A stretch of DNA of 64,000 bases from Asterochloris sp. CNOR1 (taxonomy: Eukaryota > Chlorophyta > Trebouxiophyceae > Trebouxiales > Trebouxiaceae). The stretch spans positions 744,001-808,000 of the forward strand of contig OZ017749.1 in the NCBI GenBank assembly GCA_963969365.1, in the 5' to 3' direction. Below, one piece after another: positions 35,201-46,303 of the stretch; position 1 is the stretch's first letter; each line of letters opens with the position of its first letter. The notes beneath the pieces were generated by a model. It was not told the DNA's origin, did not search any database, and saw only the letters and a program-made list of their open reading frames with translations. The translations under genes and the position numbers were made by a program.

Positions 35201-37525
35201 GCTGTGGCAACAAACAGCAAAGCATGGTCGGGGCTGGGGCGCCTGGCTGCCATGCGGAACGCAGCGAGACCTCACAGCATGTATCAGAGGGTGGACTGCA
35301 ACCGTGTGCAGGAGTGCCATGCAAATAGGCATCGCCACAAGTCACGGGAGCAGTGTGGCCACCCCGCAGCATCATGCAAGAGGGTATGGTCACCGAAACT
35401 ATCAGACAGCATCAGGTCGCAAAGCATGCTGCCAGATCGCCTGGTCACCAGAAACTCAGCTCACCATGCAGCGAATCCAAGCCGTGATCTGAGGCAGGCC
35501 ACAGGCATGACAGCCAATGGCATGATGCAGGGAGACGTGACCACAGCTGACAGCATCTCAGCAGTCCATAGCATTGCAGAAACCCACAGCATTGTGGCAG
35601 CCATGACGCAGCATTGCCCACCGTGTGGCAGGTCCAGCCCCATGATGCGATCATGGGGCTTCAGCAGCGCGGTATATACTGCAAAGTTGGCAGGGGAGCC
35701 TGAGTGCGGCTGCACGTTGACGCCCCACTCCTCAGGGTCCAGATGGAAGGCCTCCAGGGCACGCCGCTGCACAACACAAGACAACTTAGTGAACAGATGC
35801 AACTTGAAACTGCGGAGGCTACCCGGCGCAACGCACCCCAGTATCAAGACGCGTGAAGCCCTGAGCTGATGAGAAGCATGCCGTTGCTAACGCAACGCAA
35901 ACATCTGTGGGGCTGCGTGCCAGCTAGGCGAAACGACCACTCAGAAACTTTAAGGGACAGGAGTGCAATCCACATATAGCAGAAGCCCATACTCCAAGGG
36001 AAGCGCCTTCAGGGGGCGCCACCACAGCACACAAGACAGCAGCGCGAGCAGTCTGCTGTTGGGCCTCTGCACATCTGGGAGGTTTGTACAAGCATTCATC
36101 CAGCAAAGGCTTTTGCTGTTGGGCAGCGTCTTGCTGCTCCTGGAGCCTCCAGCTCTGCTGATGCCAAGCCCTGAGACCTGACATTGTACGCACTGGCAGG
36201 GGCTATGCAGAGCAGTGCTGGCCACATGAAGCTGTGTACAAGCTCAAGGCCACATGCCCTGCTTTGGTGCTTTGCAGCCACCGGGCAGGCATTCAAAGCC
36301 TATGCGCTGACAGGACAGCAGCAGGACATGCAGCTCTGCGTGTGGGACATGACCACAGAAGCGCCAGCTGGTGGCTGGCTGGCGTCACAAATCGCCGGCA
36401 GGGAACCTGCTGACCAGCTGCAGGACGACATTCCCACAAGCCAACAACACAAGCTACTGCACCCTGCAGGCCCTGCTTGAGACGCACCTGGCACAGGCGC
36501 TCCATCTCATCAATGTGCTCGTTGCCACCATAGTAGCGCGCCCCAGGAAGGCCCTCAGAATACTTGTTGGTCATACATGAGCCAACTGCCTCCATCACCT
36601 GCATCCAGCTTCTAGGCTTAGAAGCTGAGCAACCTGGCTTTCCAGCTCTGCCAGGGCTGAGGCTGCCTGCTGCTACATGTTGCGTCACACTGCTTGCAGT
36701 CTGCAGGCACACTGCAACACCTGCTCTGCTTCCTGACTGTGGTGGTGTCAGCCATCTTCCACCGAACCGCAACACTAGCACAGCTGCTGTGTTGAGCCAG
36801 AGGCGGTGCCCGCTGGCCACAGTAGGCAAGTGCAGAATGGCACAATGCTGCTCACCGCTTTTGAGGTGAAGTTCTCTGATGCAATCAGCTCCAGACCATG
36901 GACCTGCAGCACACCATTACAGCAGTCCATTGTGAGGCACAGCGATGGCAAGCTGCTGCCTGCCATGCTGTCGCACAATCTGATTGTCTGTGGTAGGCAA
37001 GCAGACAGTCTCTAGACAAGATGAAGTGAAGTGCCACGACGTGCTATGATGGTGGCTGGGCCTGCCAGTGGGGGACCCGCACTTGCCTGCCTGTCCTTCT
37101 CCTTTTTTATGATCCCTGCCACTTCAGGGTCAATCTCCTTCACTCCACCATCAGGCTGCAGCTTGACCTGACCTGCAGCGCACAGACGGTTCTGCCCTGG
37201 CCTGACGCACCCACCCAGCTGACGACAGCCATAACATGGGTCTGCCACTGCAATACTGCCAGTCATACCAAGCGAGCAGCAGAACAAGCTTGCCTGCCTC
37301 AGCCGCTGGCCTGCTGGCTGATATCCACCTCTTCCCATGAATGCTGTCACCCAGACCTGCATACCCAAGCAGGGAGCTGCCACTCCGTGCCAGAAAGGTA
37401 GCAGCACTGCCTGCAGAGGTGTGGATCTGGCTCTGCTGGACAAGGCAGCTGAAAGTGCAGGAACTGCTCTGGCTGGAGGCCAGCCGGGCTGTGGCAGCCG
37501 CCAGTTGCTTGGCAGAGCGCTGCAT
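32274..37525 (-). CDS. SHM: Serine hydroxymethyltransferase, organellar type, 11 exons
   Basis: Model: complement(join(32274..32439, 32753..33010, 33593..33776, 33987..34062, 34357..34472, 34978..35142, 35622..35766, 36488..36598, 36856..36903, 37087..37172, 37294..37525)), 528 residues, phase kept. Motifs: [85 protein letters not shown] with the PLP lysine in [30 protein letters not shown] and [12 protein letters not shown]. It interconverts serine and glycine with tetrahydrofolate. The first 75 residues ([19 protein letters not shown]..., RWISASRP) form an organellar leader, probably mitochondrial and so possibly photorespiratory; a plastid form cannot be excluded. Its first two introns are both GC-AG (donors at 37293 and 37086). 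Confidence 0.96.
32999..33245. repeat. Echo of the SHMT exon 32753..33010 acceptor
   Basis: The true junction at 32999-33020 (CTGTCAGCCTGCAGCC) recurs at 33213-33245 as GTCTGTCAGCCTGCAGCC, about 213 bp upstream in the intron, with an intact acceptor. Confidence 0.6.
34464..34725. repeat. Three copies of an SHMT acceptor junction
   Basis: GGCTCCTGCAGGC occurs at the real acceptor near 34467, again near 34635 and again near 34705, the latter two inside the intron and followed by ACCA. The intronic copies keep the AG and a few exon bases (GAGCC on the minus strand). Confidence 0.6.
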
Positions 37526-38669
37526 GGCTCCGCAAGGTCACGTTGTGTGGTCCCAATTCGTGGCAAGGTCCTAGGAAAAGGATAAGCAAAATATCGTCTT
37601 GACGCAACTCTCTCAGCCCTGAGAACTTTCAGGGGGACACAGCGACCTTTACAGCTAACGGAATTTGATCTCCAATGTATCAGTGTAAAATACAAGGTGT
37701 GAAGAGCTAGGTGGCACACACAACAGTGAAAGAGGTACAACACAGCTAGTGGTGTGAACACACAGAGTTCGAATTTGCAGAAGCATGCGGCACATCAATG
37801 GCATGTGCCTTTTGTTGTGTGGCAGGAAGGGGGCTGGGGATGCAGATGCAGATGCAGAGCTCATTGTCTTTTCCTGACATGAGAGGATCACTGGTAGGCC
37901 AGACGGCCATGGCTCTCAGTGGGCACATTCAGCCTGTAGCAGGGGTACGCATGTTCATCACCTGTACAATCACCTGCGCATGAGCAGGCTGCCTGACTGT
38001 CTCACCTTTGCAGCTCAGGCCAAATTTTGAGACTGGTCATGGTTGAGGCCTTGCCAGACTCTGGCAGGCCTGCAGCTGGCAGAATGGCAATGTGGGTTAG
38101 TCAGGGTCCCAGCACAGCGGTGAGCTGCAGACAGACGCTGTCACATGCCATGCGTCAGCAGATATCAGCAAGCTCTTACCTGGGCGGCTTGGCTGCCCCA
38201 CATAGGCAGGCAGTCTTGTCTGCTCTCCCACTGCTGGCAGCTTGCTGGTGTGCTCAAGCTGCTGTACCACAGATGGCGCAGCAATATGCTGCCTCAATGT
38301 CCAGACGTCTTTGCATGGACTGCTGCCAAAGTACTGGGTGGCACACAGCAAGCTTGATCGGTGTTATGTCATGGGTGTTATGTGGACTGGCAGCCTGGAA
38401 CACCCATTTGTCGGGGGATTGAAGAGGCCATGCTCACCTTTGAGATGAGAGCCTTTTCGAATGCAGAAAAGAACATGTTGGGTTGTGAGCGGCAAAAGTG
38501 CCAGAGTAGTGACTGAATGCACAAGCACGGGCTCTGCAAGCCCCGGGCTCTGCAAGCTGCGTGGTGTTGCAAATCACTGACTGACTGAACACTTGCTGCT
38601 GGGAAGAAAGAAACAGCGACATGGTGTTTTGACTGCAAGTGATCGCGCGCTGCCCACTGCAATTAAGAT
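37526..38669. promoter_or_regulatory. Divergent upstream region between SHMT and the BicA-like gene
   Basis: This 1.14 kb separates two start codons on opposite strands and should contain both promoters and 5' UTRs. I see no exon with support. A small (GATGCA)n-like run lies near 37840-37858. I cannot name individual promoter elements. Confidence 0.4.
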
Positions 38670-41600
38670 ATGATTCTCAGTGTGCCCATGTTCTCGCCAA
38701 GAAGTGCCCCATTCTTGCGCTCACAGTCCCAGCTGGCAGGATGCAGCTGTTCTGGCTTTGATGGCAGCTCGGCCCCCAAGGGATCTCTGCTTGTGAGGCA
38801 GCGAACGCAAAGGCTGACTGGTGCCCCCTCTCTGTTAGGTGTCCCCTCTCTCCTCTCAAAGCGCCAAGCCTGCAACTTCAGCCACAGACAGCACCGCAGG
38901 CGGAACCTGCACTGCTCAGCAGCTGCCGTCGTGGCCGCATCAAATGGAGCGACTGTCCCAACACAGCGCTTGCCCATCTCACGGGGGGATTTCTTTGGAG
39001 GCCTGACATCAGCAGTCGTGGCCCTACCTCTTGCACTCGCCTTTGGGCAAGCAAGCGGTGAGCACAAGCCATCCCATCCATGGGGGACTCTTCTGATAGA
39101 AGTGCAAGACCCCTCGTCTGAGAAGAGCGCTCCTTCAAGTCTGAGTCTCCTGATGCGGAGTCTTGTTTGCTCTGCAGGCGCTGGGCCTTTGGCTGGCCTG
39201 TATGGAGCGATTTTTGTTGGCTTTTTTGCTGCGTTGCTGGGAGGCACGCCCGCTCAGGTGACTGCCCCTGCCTTACCCTGCTGCTGATGCCCTGCCCGCC
39301 ATGGTCATTCAGAGGGGCAGACATGATGTTGATGGCAGCATGCACAGCTGCTGCTGCTGAGCTGATGGCCTTGTTGGAAACGAGTCACGTTGGGAGACTG
39401 TCATGTGGCGGTAGCGCCTGCTGCTGCCGTTGCGCTCTTGCCCTGCACGTCCGGGTGTTTCCAGGCAACTGTTATTGCATACCTGAAGACAAGGTGCCGC
39501 TTGACCTTGGAGACATGCTCTAGACAAATCTGGCCGGACTGCACCCGTAGTGCAGTGTGTAGGGCAGACATCAGCAGCAGCAGTGTCCCCTGTCGCTGTC
39601 AACAGCCTTCCCTGCTGTCCAGGTGTCTGGGCCCACAGGGCCAATGACGGTGGTCATGACAGCCGTGCTAGCATCCTTCAAGGGATACCCAGGGGTCGCC
39701 CTGTCCTGCATAGTGCTGGGCGGCCTGCTGCAAATTGCCTTTGGTTTCCTCAAGCTGGGCAGCTTCATCAGGTGAGGCAGCTGTTCTCTTGCAGGTATGG
39801 CCATCACATCAGCAACAGTGCTGCAGGGTGGTCAGTGACTGCAGCAATGTGCTTTCTCCGCATGAACACTGTGGCAGTCCATCTAGAGGCTACCCAAAGG
39901 TCTTGGGTTTTGACGGGCCTCAAAGTGGAGCATGAGATGTATGAGGGACGGCCCTGGTGCCGGCCGGCTTCTTTGGGACAAAGGCCTCTCTGATGTGGGA
40001 GTGTCTCTGCTGGTGAGCTGCAGCGCTGAGGTCTTTCTGTGTCTGCAGGCTGGTGCCCCTGCCCGTAATCAGTGGCTTCATGTCAGGAGTGGGCTGCATC
40101 ATCCTGGCTACCCAGTCCCTGGCTGTCCTGGGCTTTGAACCTGTGGGGTCGGCCCTGGTGAGATGCCTGGCTGTGCGGTATTTTCCATCTGCCCTGGAAT
40201 TGCAGCCACCGAATTGGCCACGGTGATGCACGTGGGCAGCTCCTTGCTATCCGGTGTCCTTGAGCCTCAATACCTGCTCAGGTATCTGCTCAATCCCCTG
40301 ATCAGCAGGTTGAGCATAGTGCTGTTACCGCAGCAAGCAAGATCTTGCTGGTATGCTGTCCAGTTTGAGGCCTCCATGGAAGAAGAGTGGTCTCTTAAGC
40401 GACCTTGTCGTTTCTGACCTTGCCTGCAAAGCTTTGCAAGACGCTGGCTATGCCTGCTGCTCAGAGGGTGAACTCTGCTGCAGGTCGCTCTGCAAATGCT
40501 GCCCAGTGCTGCTGCCAACGCCAACATGGCAGCTCTCGCGCTGGGCGCCCTGTCCTTGAGCTTTTGCCTCTTCACGCCCGCCAGGGTCAAGCGCTACCTG
40601 CCTGGCTCGTTGCTGGCCCTAGTCGTGGGCACGCTGTCAGCTGTGGTCCTGAAGCTAGGTGGGACAGGACTGCATGCACACCAGCTGGCTGTGCTGCCAC
40701 TGAACGGTTCATTAGGGGAGCAGCACCTGCTGGCCCTGGTTGCCGGGGGCTGCCAGCCGTGCCACTCAAGCTCGCTGAGAGTCTGCTGCATGCGCTGTCT
40801 GCACAGCAACTGCGACTTCTTGCTGTTTGACACGCTGTTGGCACTGGCTATGGGGTCCCTGGCAGCTGTGTTACTAATGATTTTCATAGTAGAAGCCTCA
40901 GGGTGATACAGTGCTGTACGCTCCATCAGCACAGCCATTGGAATGTCTTGCTGATGGCCTTTAGGCACACACCTGGCAGCTTTGCTGCTCGAGCTGAGTG
41001 AGACACTGCCACATGTTGAGTAGCCGGCTGACATGTTGTGACACTCATTGCGCACCTGCGCAGATGTGCACGGCAAATGAGGCTTTGCAGACATGCTTCA
41101 TCTGCACTCCCTCAGAGATGTGCTGCTGTCATGGCTCGCTGGTGGCCCTGACTGTGGAGACCCTGACAGCTGTCCCGCCTGCTCAGCAGTCAGAGCTGCA
41201 GTGACGCTCACTGCACCCCCCTGCAGACGTGCCCACCCTGGGAGCCATCCCTTCGGGCCTGCCCAAGCTGCGCCCCCTGATCTTCCCCCGGGAGCTGCTG
41301 CCCCAGATCGCGCAGTCAGCTGTCATGCTGGCTGTGCTGGGCTCCATCGACAGCCTTCTGACCAGCCTGGTGGCCGACTCCCTCACCAGCACCTATCATG
41401 ACTCTGACAAGGAGCTCATTGGCCAGGTGAGAAAGAAAATTTCCTTAACTCCCAGAGCATTGCACCTTTGGGTGCAGTGCCTTAGCCCACAATGATGGCT
41501 TGGGCTGTGCTGACAGGCTGCAGCACGCAGTAGCTCAGGCACTGCTGTCATGCGCAAGGTGGGCTGCATGTGCTTGCAAACGGGACCTGCCGTGTGTTGC

Positions 41601-44600
41601 GGCCGGACAGGTTTGGCTGGCTTGTGTCAGAGCAGCCAGAAGGGCGGCAGCAGGCTGTGGCGCCCGCTGGAACCCTCAGGGACCCTGTCTCAACACCCAG
41701 TCACCTGGTGCCCACCACGTGTGCACTCCAGGCATTCTGCTCCAGTTTGTGTGAGGTCCTCTGCTCCATTATGTGTGGTGTCTCACGCTTTTGAGGGTCA
41801 GGCATTGGCAGTGTGGTGCATCTGACTAAGGCCTGTGAAATGCCAGCGCCTTGTTGGAAAATGCTTTGATGGCCATGTCTTGGTCCAGAGGACTGCCTTG
41901 ATGCAGACTGCCAGCCGGCACGGCAATGCCCTCAGAGCCGTGCCGCTGAACCACAACAAGCTAGAGCCTCTTGCTTACTCTCAGCATCTGCTGTGCCCTG
42001 CAGGCTGCAGGCTGCACCCTTTCTGGCCTCTTTGGCAGCCTCCCACGCGATGGAGCGTACACAGGCAGCACCCTGGCACTGCAGCACCCCGGCCCTCACT
42101 CAGGCACTGTGTCACTCACTGCAGGGTGTCGGCAACACCATCTCTGGCCTGTTTGGGGGGCTCCCAGGCGCTGGGGCCACCATGCGCACAGTGGTCAACA
42201 TCCGGTCTGGCGGCAGGACTCCTGCTGCAGGGGCCCTGCATGCAGTCATCCTCTTCGGCGTGGCCACAGGTCAGCAGCCCTGCATGCACGCACCATGTCT
42301 GGCATGGCTGCTGGTCCTCACCGAAAAGCATGTCATCTGACATGGTCGCAGGTCAGCAGCGTAGGTCATGCAGGCTGTGCAGCTCTGTGGCTACCAGAAC
42401 CGGCCCAGTTTGGGCTTGGAGCAAGTGGTGCTGACATGCGTCTGCAGCAAGTATTGTCATGCCACCTGACACGCGTGCAGTTGTGCATGCCGCCTGGCAG
42501 GGATTGGAGCGCTGTAGCCTCTGCTGCAGGCAATGCCATGTTGCCTGCTCGTCGCTACATCTCCCCACACTCTCCCCTCTGATGTGGTCCTGGTTGCTGT
42601 CCCTGGGCATGCCAGTCCTGGAGATTGCTGTATGATGCTGCAAAGCCCATATGTCAATCTATGTTGTCATGCCTGTCATGCTGTCTCTCACCCTACAGCC
42701 TGCATGCCCCACCATGCCTTTCAGCACCAAAGTCTGTAGTGGACTCTGGGCTGCCTCCCATGCAGGCTTGGGCTCTTTGGCAACAAAGATCCCGCTGGCA
42801 GTGCTGGCAGGCATTTTGGTTAACTCAGGGATTGATATCATTGACAAGGACTACCTCAAGCGAGCTAGGCAGCTCCCATGGGACACCCTGCTCGTCCTGG
42901 TAAGCCATGACATTGGCCTCCGTATGAATTTCAAATATGCTCAAGGATGTTGGGCAGCCCCCAGAGGCACCTTGCCAGTGCTGGTGAGCAGTGGCTCCCA
43001 TCTCCACACCTGCATCACTGTTTATTCGTGTGCTGGTGACTGTACCGCTGCAAGCAAGCCAGGAGCTGCCTAATCTGTGGGCGATTGCGCCGGGTCTCTG
43101 CAGATGCACAGGCTGCAAGCAAGCAGGTGGATGGTACTGGCTTGTCTGGGGTTCTCTGCGCCGTTTGTCAGGCGTTTTGAGTTGTGACATGACCTCCGCA
43201 GGGCCTCCCTGCTGGGTCTTCTCTTAGCTGCTCTGTGTCATCAATTTGGACCAATATGGCAAAGTATTCTGCTGCTTACCGCAGGGCGTGACATGGGCCC
43301 TCACTGTCTTCGTGGATCTCATCGCGGCTGTGGCAGTTGGCTGCGTCCTGTCCAGCCTGATCTATGTGAACTACATGGCAGTGCAGCAGCTGAAAAACTG
43401 CGAGATCCTCACTCCCAGCAACCTGCACTCTGCCACTGGACCGACAAATGGCAACCGAATCATAGGTGCTAAAGAGGCAGAGCTATTGAAGGACTCTGAC
43501 GGTGGGTTGAGCAGTCTGCTGCCACTGAATCTTGGTAGTGGCAAAAAAGTGCTGCAGCATGTTGCTGCAGCGTGTTGCTACTGCGTATTGCTGCAACTAG
43601 TGCCCTGCATGGACTCCGATGAGTCTTTTGAAGGTGTGCCAAGGCAGCTGCACACTGCCATGAGGTGCTGCTGCATGTGCTGCTTTGTTTGGGGCTTCTA
43701 ATTCCTGCAGGCAGCCTCTTAGCAGGTAGCATGGTGGGACGGGGAAAAGGGAGGTTGACCTCTAAACTGTGGGCTGCCATGGTCAGCATTGACCTGCACC
43801 TGCAGCTGTCATGTCGCTGACATGTCTGAATGTTGCCTGAGGCACAAGTTGCTAAAAGACTCCTCATCAACTAGCTGTCCATGTGTGGGATGCATCCTTG
43901 TGCGCAGGACAGATGACCCACACTTGCTCCCCTTTCCCCTGCTGCAGGGCTGGTGTTGATCAGGCTGCGTGGCGCTTTCACGTTCAATGCTGCCAATGGG
44001 ATGATGCAGAAGGTGGTCCCCCAGATTGAGCAGCACCGGGTCTCCATTCTGGACCTGGGCATGGTGAGCCTGGTGCTGGCTCATGACAGCCGTGTGACTC
44101 TGTGCTCTCAGCAAGGTGATGAGTCCAGTGGCACAGCTGGCCCCAGTGGCCCATCTTTCATCAGATGGCACTTGCAGGCATCGGCAGGGGGCTTCACTGA
44201 GAAGCCTGACCCTTGTAGCCTGACCATGCACCAGCACAGCACAAGTGGCTGTGTTAACATTGAGTCTGCACCTGCAGGTGGGCTTTGTGGATGACACAGC
44301 AGCCCTCACCATCAGCGACATGGCCAAACGCGCAGCACAGCTTGGCAGGCATGTTTGCCCAACGCCTGCCATCCTGCCTATCTGCCGCTTGCTGCTCTGG
44401 CTGGCTCTCAGAGGCTGCCAGGCCAACGGCTCCTGTTTGGTCATGCTGCTTTCCTAGATGTACCGTCAACTCCTTTATTGTTGGCTGCTTCTGCTGTGCC
44501 CCATTTGTCAGCAATGCTGCCAGACTGTCAACATGCTCTGTCTACATTGCCAACCCCCAGGGCTACTGAACATCATCTAACTCCAGTTGTGCCTGATGTG

Positions 44601-44805
44601 CAGGCGCTTCTACATATGCAATGCTAATGCCAGCATCTGTGAAGAATTCGAGAAATTGAAGCTCACGGACCTGTTCATAGAGCAGCCTACATTGACCCTT
44701 CTGGAAACATTGCGTCAAGCGCAGTCTGCAAGCAGCAGCCGGCAGGTGCGACATCCTGAGTGCAGCAGCACTGCTGCCTGGACACCAAGCAGTCTGCATG
44801 CCTGA
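38670..44805 (+). CDS. BicA-like SulP/SLC26 anion transporter with organellar leader, 12 exons
   Basis: Model: join(38670..39057, 39178..39257, 39623..39771, 40049..40157, 40484..40658, 41227..41426, 42125..42269, 42766..42899, 43285..43501, 43948..44063, 44278..44348, 44604..44805), 661 residues, phase kept. After a roughly 105-residue Ser/Arg-rich leader comes the SulP core: GDFFGGLTSAVVALPLALAF, GLYGAIFVGFFAALLGGTP, SGPTGPMTVVMTAVLA, FMSGVGCIIL, DSLLTSLVADSLT, ELIGQGVGNTISGLFGG, GAGATMRTVVNIRSGGRT and IPLAVLAGILVNSGIDIID. A C-terminal STAS domain contains SILDLGM and FVDDTAAL. These blocks are much closer to cyanobacterial BicA (sodium-dependent bicarbonate transporter) than to plant sulfate transporters. 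I infer a chloroplast-envelope transporter; bicarbonate rather than sulfate is likely but unproven. The last intron uses a GC donor at 44349. Confidence 0.88.
40593..41190 (+). repeat. Three in-frame-like echoes of the BicA-like exon 5 end
   Basis: The exon ends SLLALVVGTLSAVVLK (40605-40655). The next intron contains QHLLALVAGG (about 40722-40755), TLLALAMGSLAAVLL (about 40830-40878) and SLVALTVETLTAVPP (about 41138-41185), each with related nucleotide sequence and increasing divergence. Confidence 0.75.
42000..42180 (+). repeat. Echo of BicA-like exon 7 just upstream of the real exon
   Basis: 42000-42058 reads AGCTLSGLFGSLPRDGA after CTGCAGGCTGCA; the real exon at 42125 reads GVGNTISGLFGGLPGAGA after CTGCAG. 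The copies are about 118 bp apart and the echo keeps an acceptor. The donor of the same exon (CCACAGGTCAGCAGC at 42264) also recurs near 42348 as TCGCAGGTCAGCAGC. Confidence 0.8.
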
Positions 44806-46303
44806 TGGAATCATTGTGGCTGCAAATAGTCCATGCACCTCAGAGATCCAGCCTCTGTCGGCAGTGCATCACCTGCCTGCTCCTGCCATACGGCACATTT
44901 TTGGAGTGCAACACTCTGCACTGGCAGCCAGATGATTGTCTCAGATATCTGTATACGTGAATGCAGGATGATATAGCGCCTGCAACTGGCAGTGACTACT
45001 CCAATGGCCAGATGTCCACTCTGCAGCAGCAGCCGGCATAAATATTACTTCTTTGTATGTGATTTAGAAAGCCCTGTAGTCCAGAACCATGTGTTCCTCG
45101 CCCTGCAGTGATGCCCAACGTTTTTGTTGCCTGGCCGGTGCACTTGGCTCCCTCCTGTTTCTATGCTGACCATATGGGCCTTTTATGACCTTGTCTTTTC
45201 TTGACACACAGAAGTTGATGATCCCTCTCACGCATGCCCACCATATTCAGTGTGAATGCTTGTAGTATGTGACATGGTATGACGAATGTTCTGCAACAAG
45301 ATGCGGGAGGAAGCAGGCAGGTGGAAAGAGGTTGGGGACCTTACGAGAAGCACTATACAAAAGCCAGATCATCACGCAGACCCCAGTTCTGCTCCAGCTG
45401 GTGTGTCAGCTCCAATACAGACTTGGAGAGGGCACCAGGCAGGCTCTGAGCACCAGGCTGCCTTCTAGTGCTGGCTGGCCTCTGCAGAGCCTTGACACTG
45501 GCAGCTGCATTAGCTGCGCCCGGCTTGTGCTCAGCAGCAATGCTGCCACTGAGGTTGTCAAGGCGCCTGATGACCTGCAGCTGCCAGCAGCATGATGCAC
45601 ATCAGGTTGTTGAGGCAGCATATGCAACATGCAGGCAGGCCTGCAGTCCAAACTTACTGCAGATTTGGTTCGTAAGCGCCCAGAGTCCCCTGTGCATCAC
45701 AGCATTGAGAGATGGAAGGCATGGCTATGCTTACCTTGGACAAAGGTCCGTCTGCAATTCCAGTGTCTGCAGACTGCTGCCTGAACCTGGCTGCGCCGGC
45801 TGCAAAGGATGTCTGCCTGCCCACTGGCGCTGCACCACCACCACACATCCATGTCAGTCATTTGAGGTGCAAGCACACCAGACTGAGGCCCCCACACATC
45901 CCCACTTACAGAGTGCTAAGTCGAGCCTACACTGCAAGGCAGCGCTCTGGTGCCAGGCACAAGTTGAGCCTGCCATCACAATCTGGGCAGCTTCTGGCCA
46001 ACGCCCGCTTCTACACAGCTCGGTCAGGTGGGGCATGCACATTGCTGTTGCTTAGCTCAGAACTTACTAACCTGTCAGGAGATGTAGCAATGCTGCCGCT
46101 GCTGTTCGGCTCCAGAGCAGACAGGCACACCCATGAAATATCTGAAGGTTTCACCCCTCCACTGAGCGCAGGTGCAAAGTGCGCCTGCGGGCTGTTCAAG
46201 CGCCTCAGCTTGGGCATCCTCTGCCAGAACCCCCTAGTATCAGCAGCATTCACGAGCCTGGCAGCTGGCTGGGCCTGGGCCTGCTGACACTGCTGGCTCC
46301 TGC
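44806..46303. other. Mostly intergenic; possible extra minus-strand exons
   Basis: The left half shows no gene. In the right half, minus-strand frames at 46011-46300 (NAADTRGFWQRMPKLRRL, KPSDISWVCLSALEP) and around 45730-45800 (AARFRQQSADTGIADGPLSK before a GTAAGC donor) have protein-like composition and splice-like edges. They may be further C-terminal exons of the CEP78-like gene, but I could not connect them in phase. Confidence 0.35.

Noticed and set aside
36293-36829. Minus-strand 178-codon open frame in another frame of SHMT
   Set aside because: It overlaps the real SHMT exon 36488..36598 on the same strand but runs through both introns and lacks SHMT similarity outside that exon.
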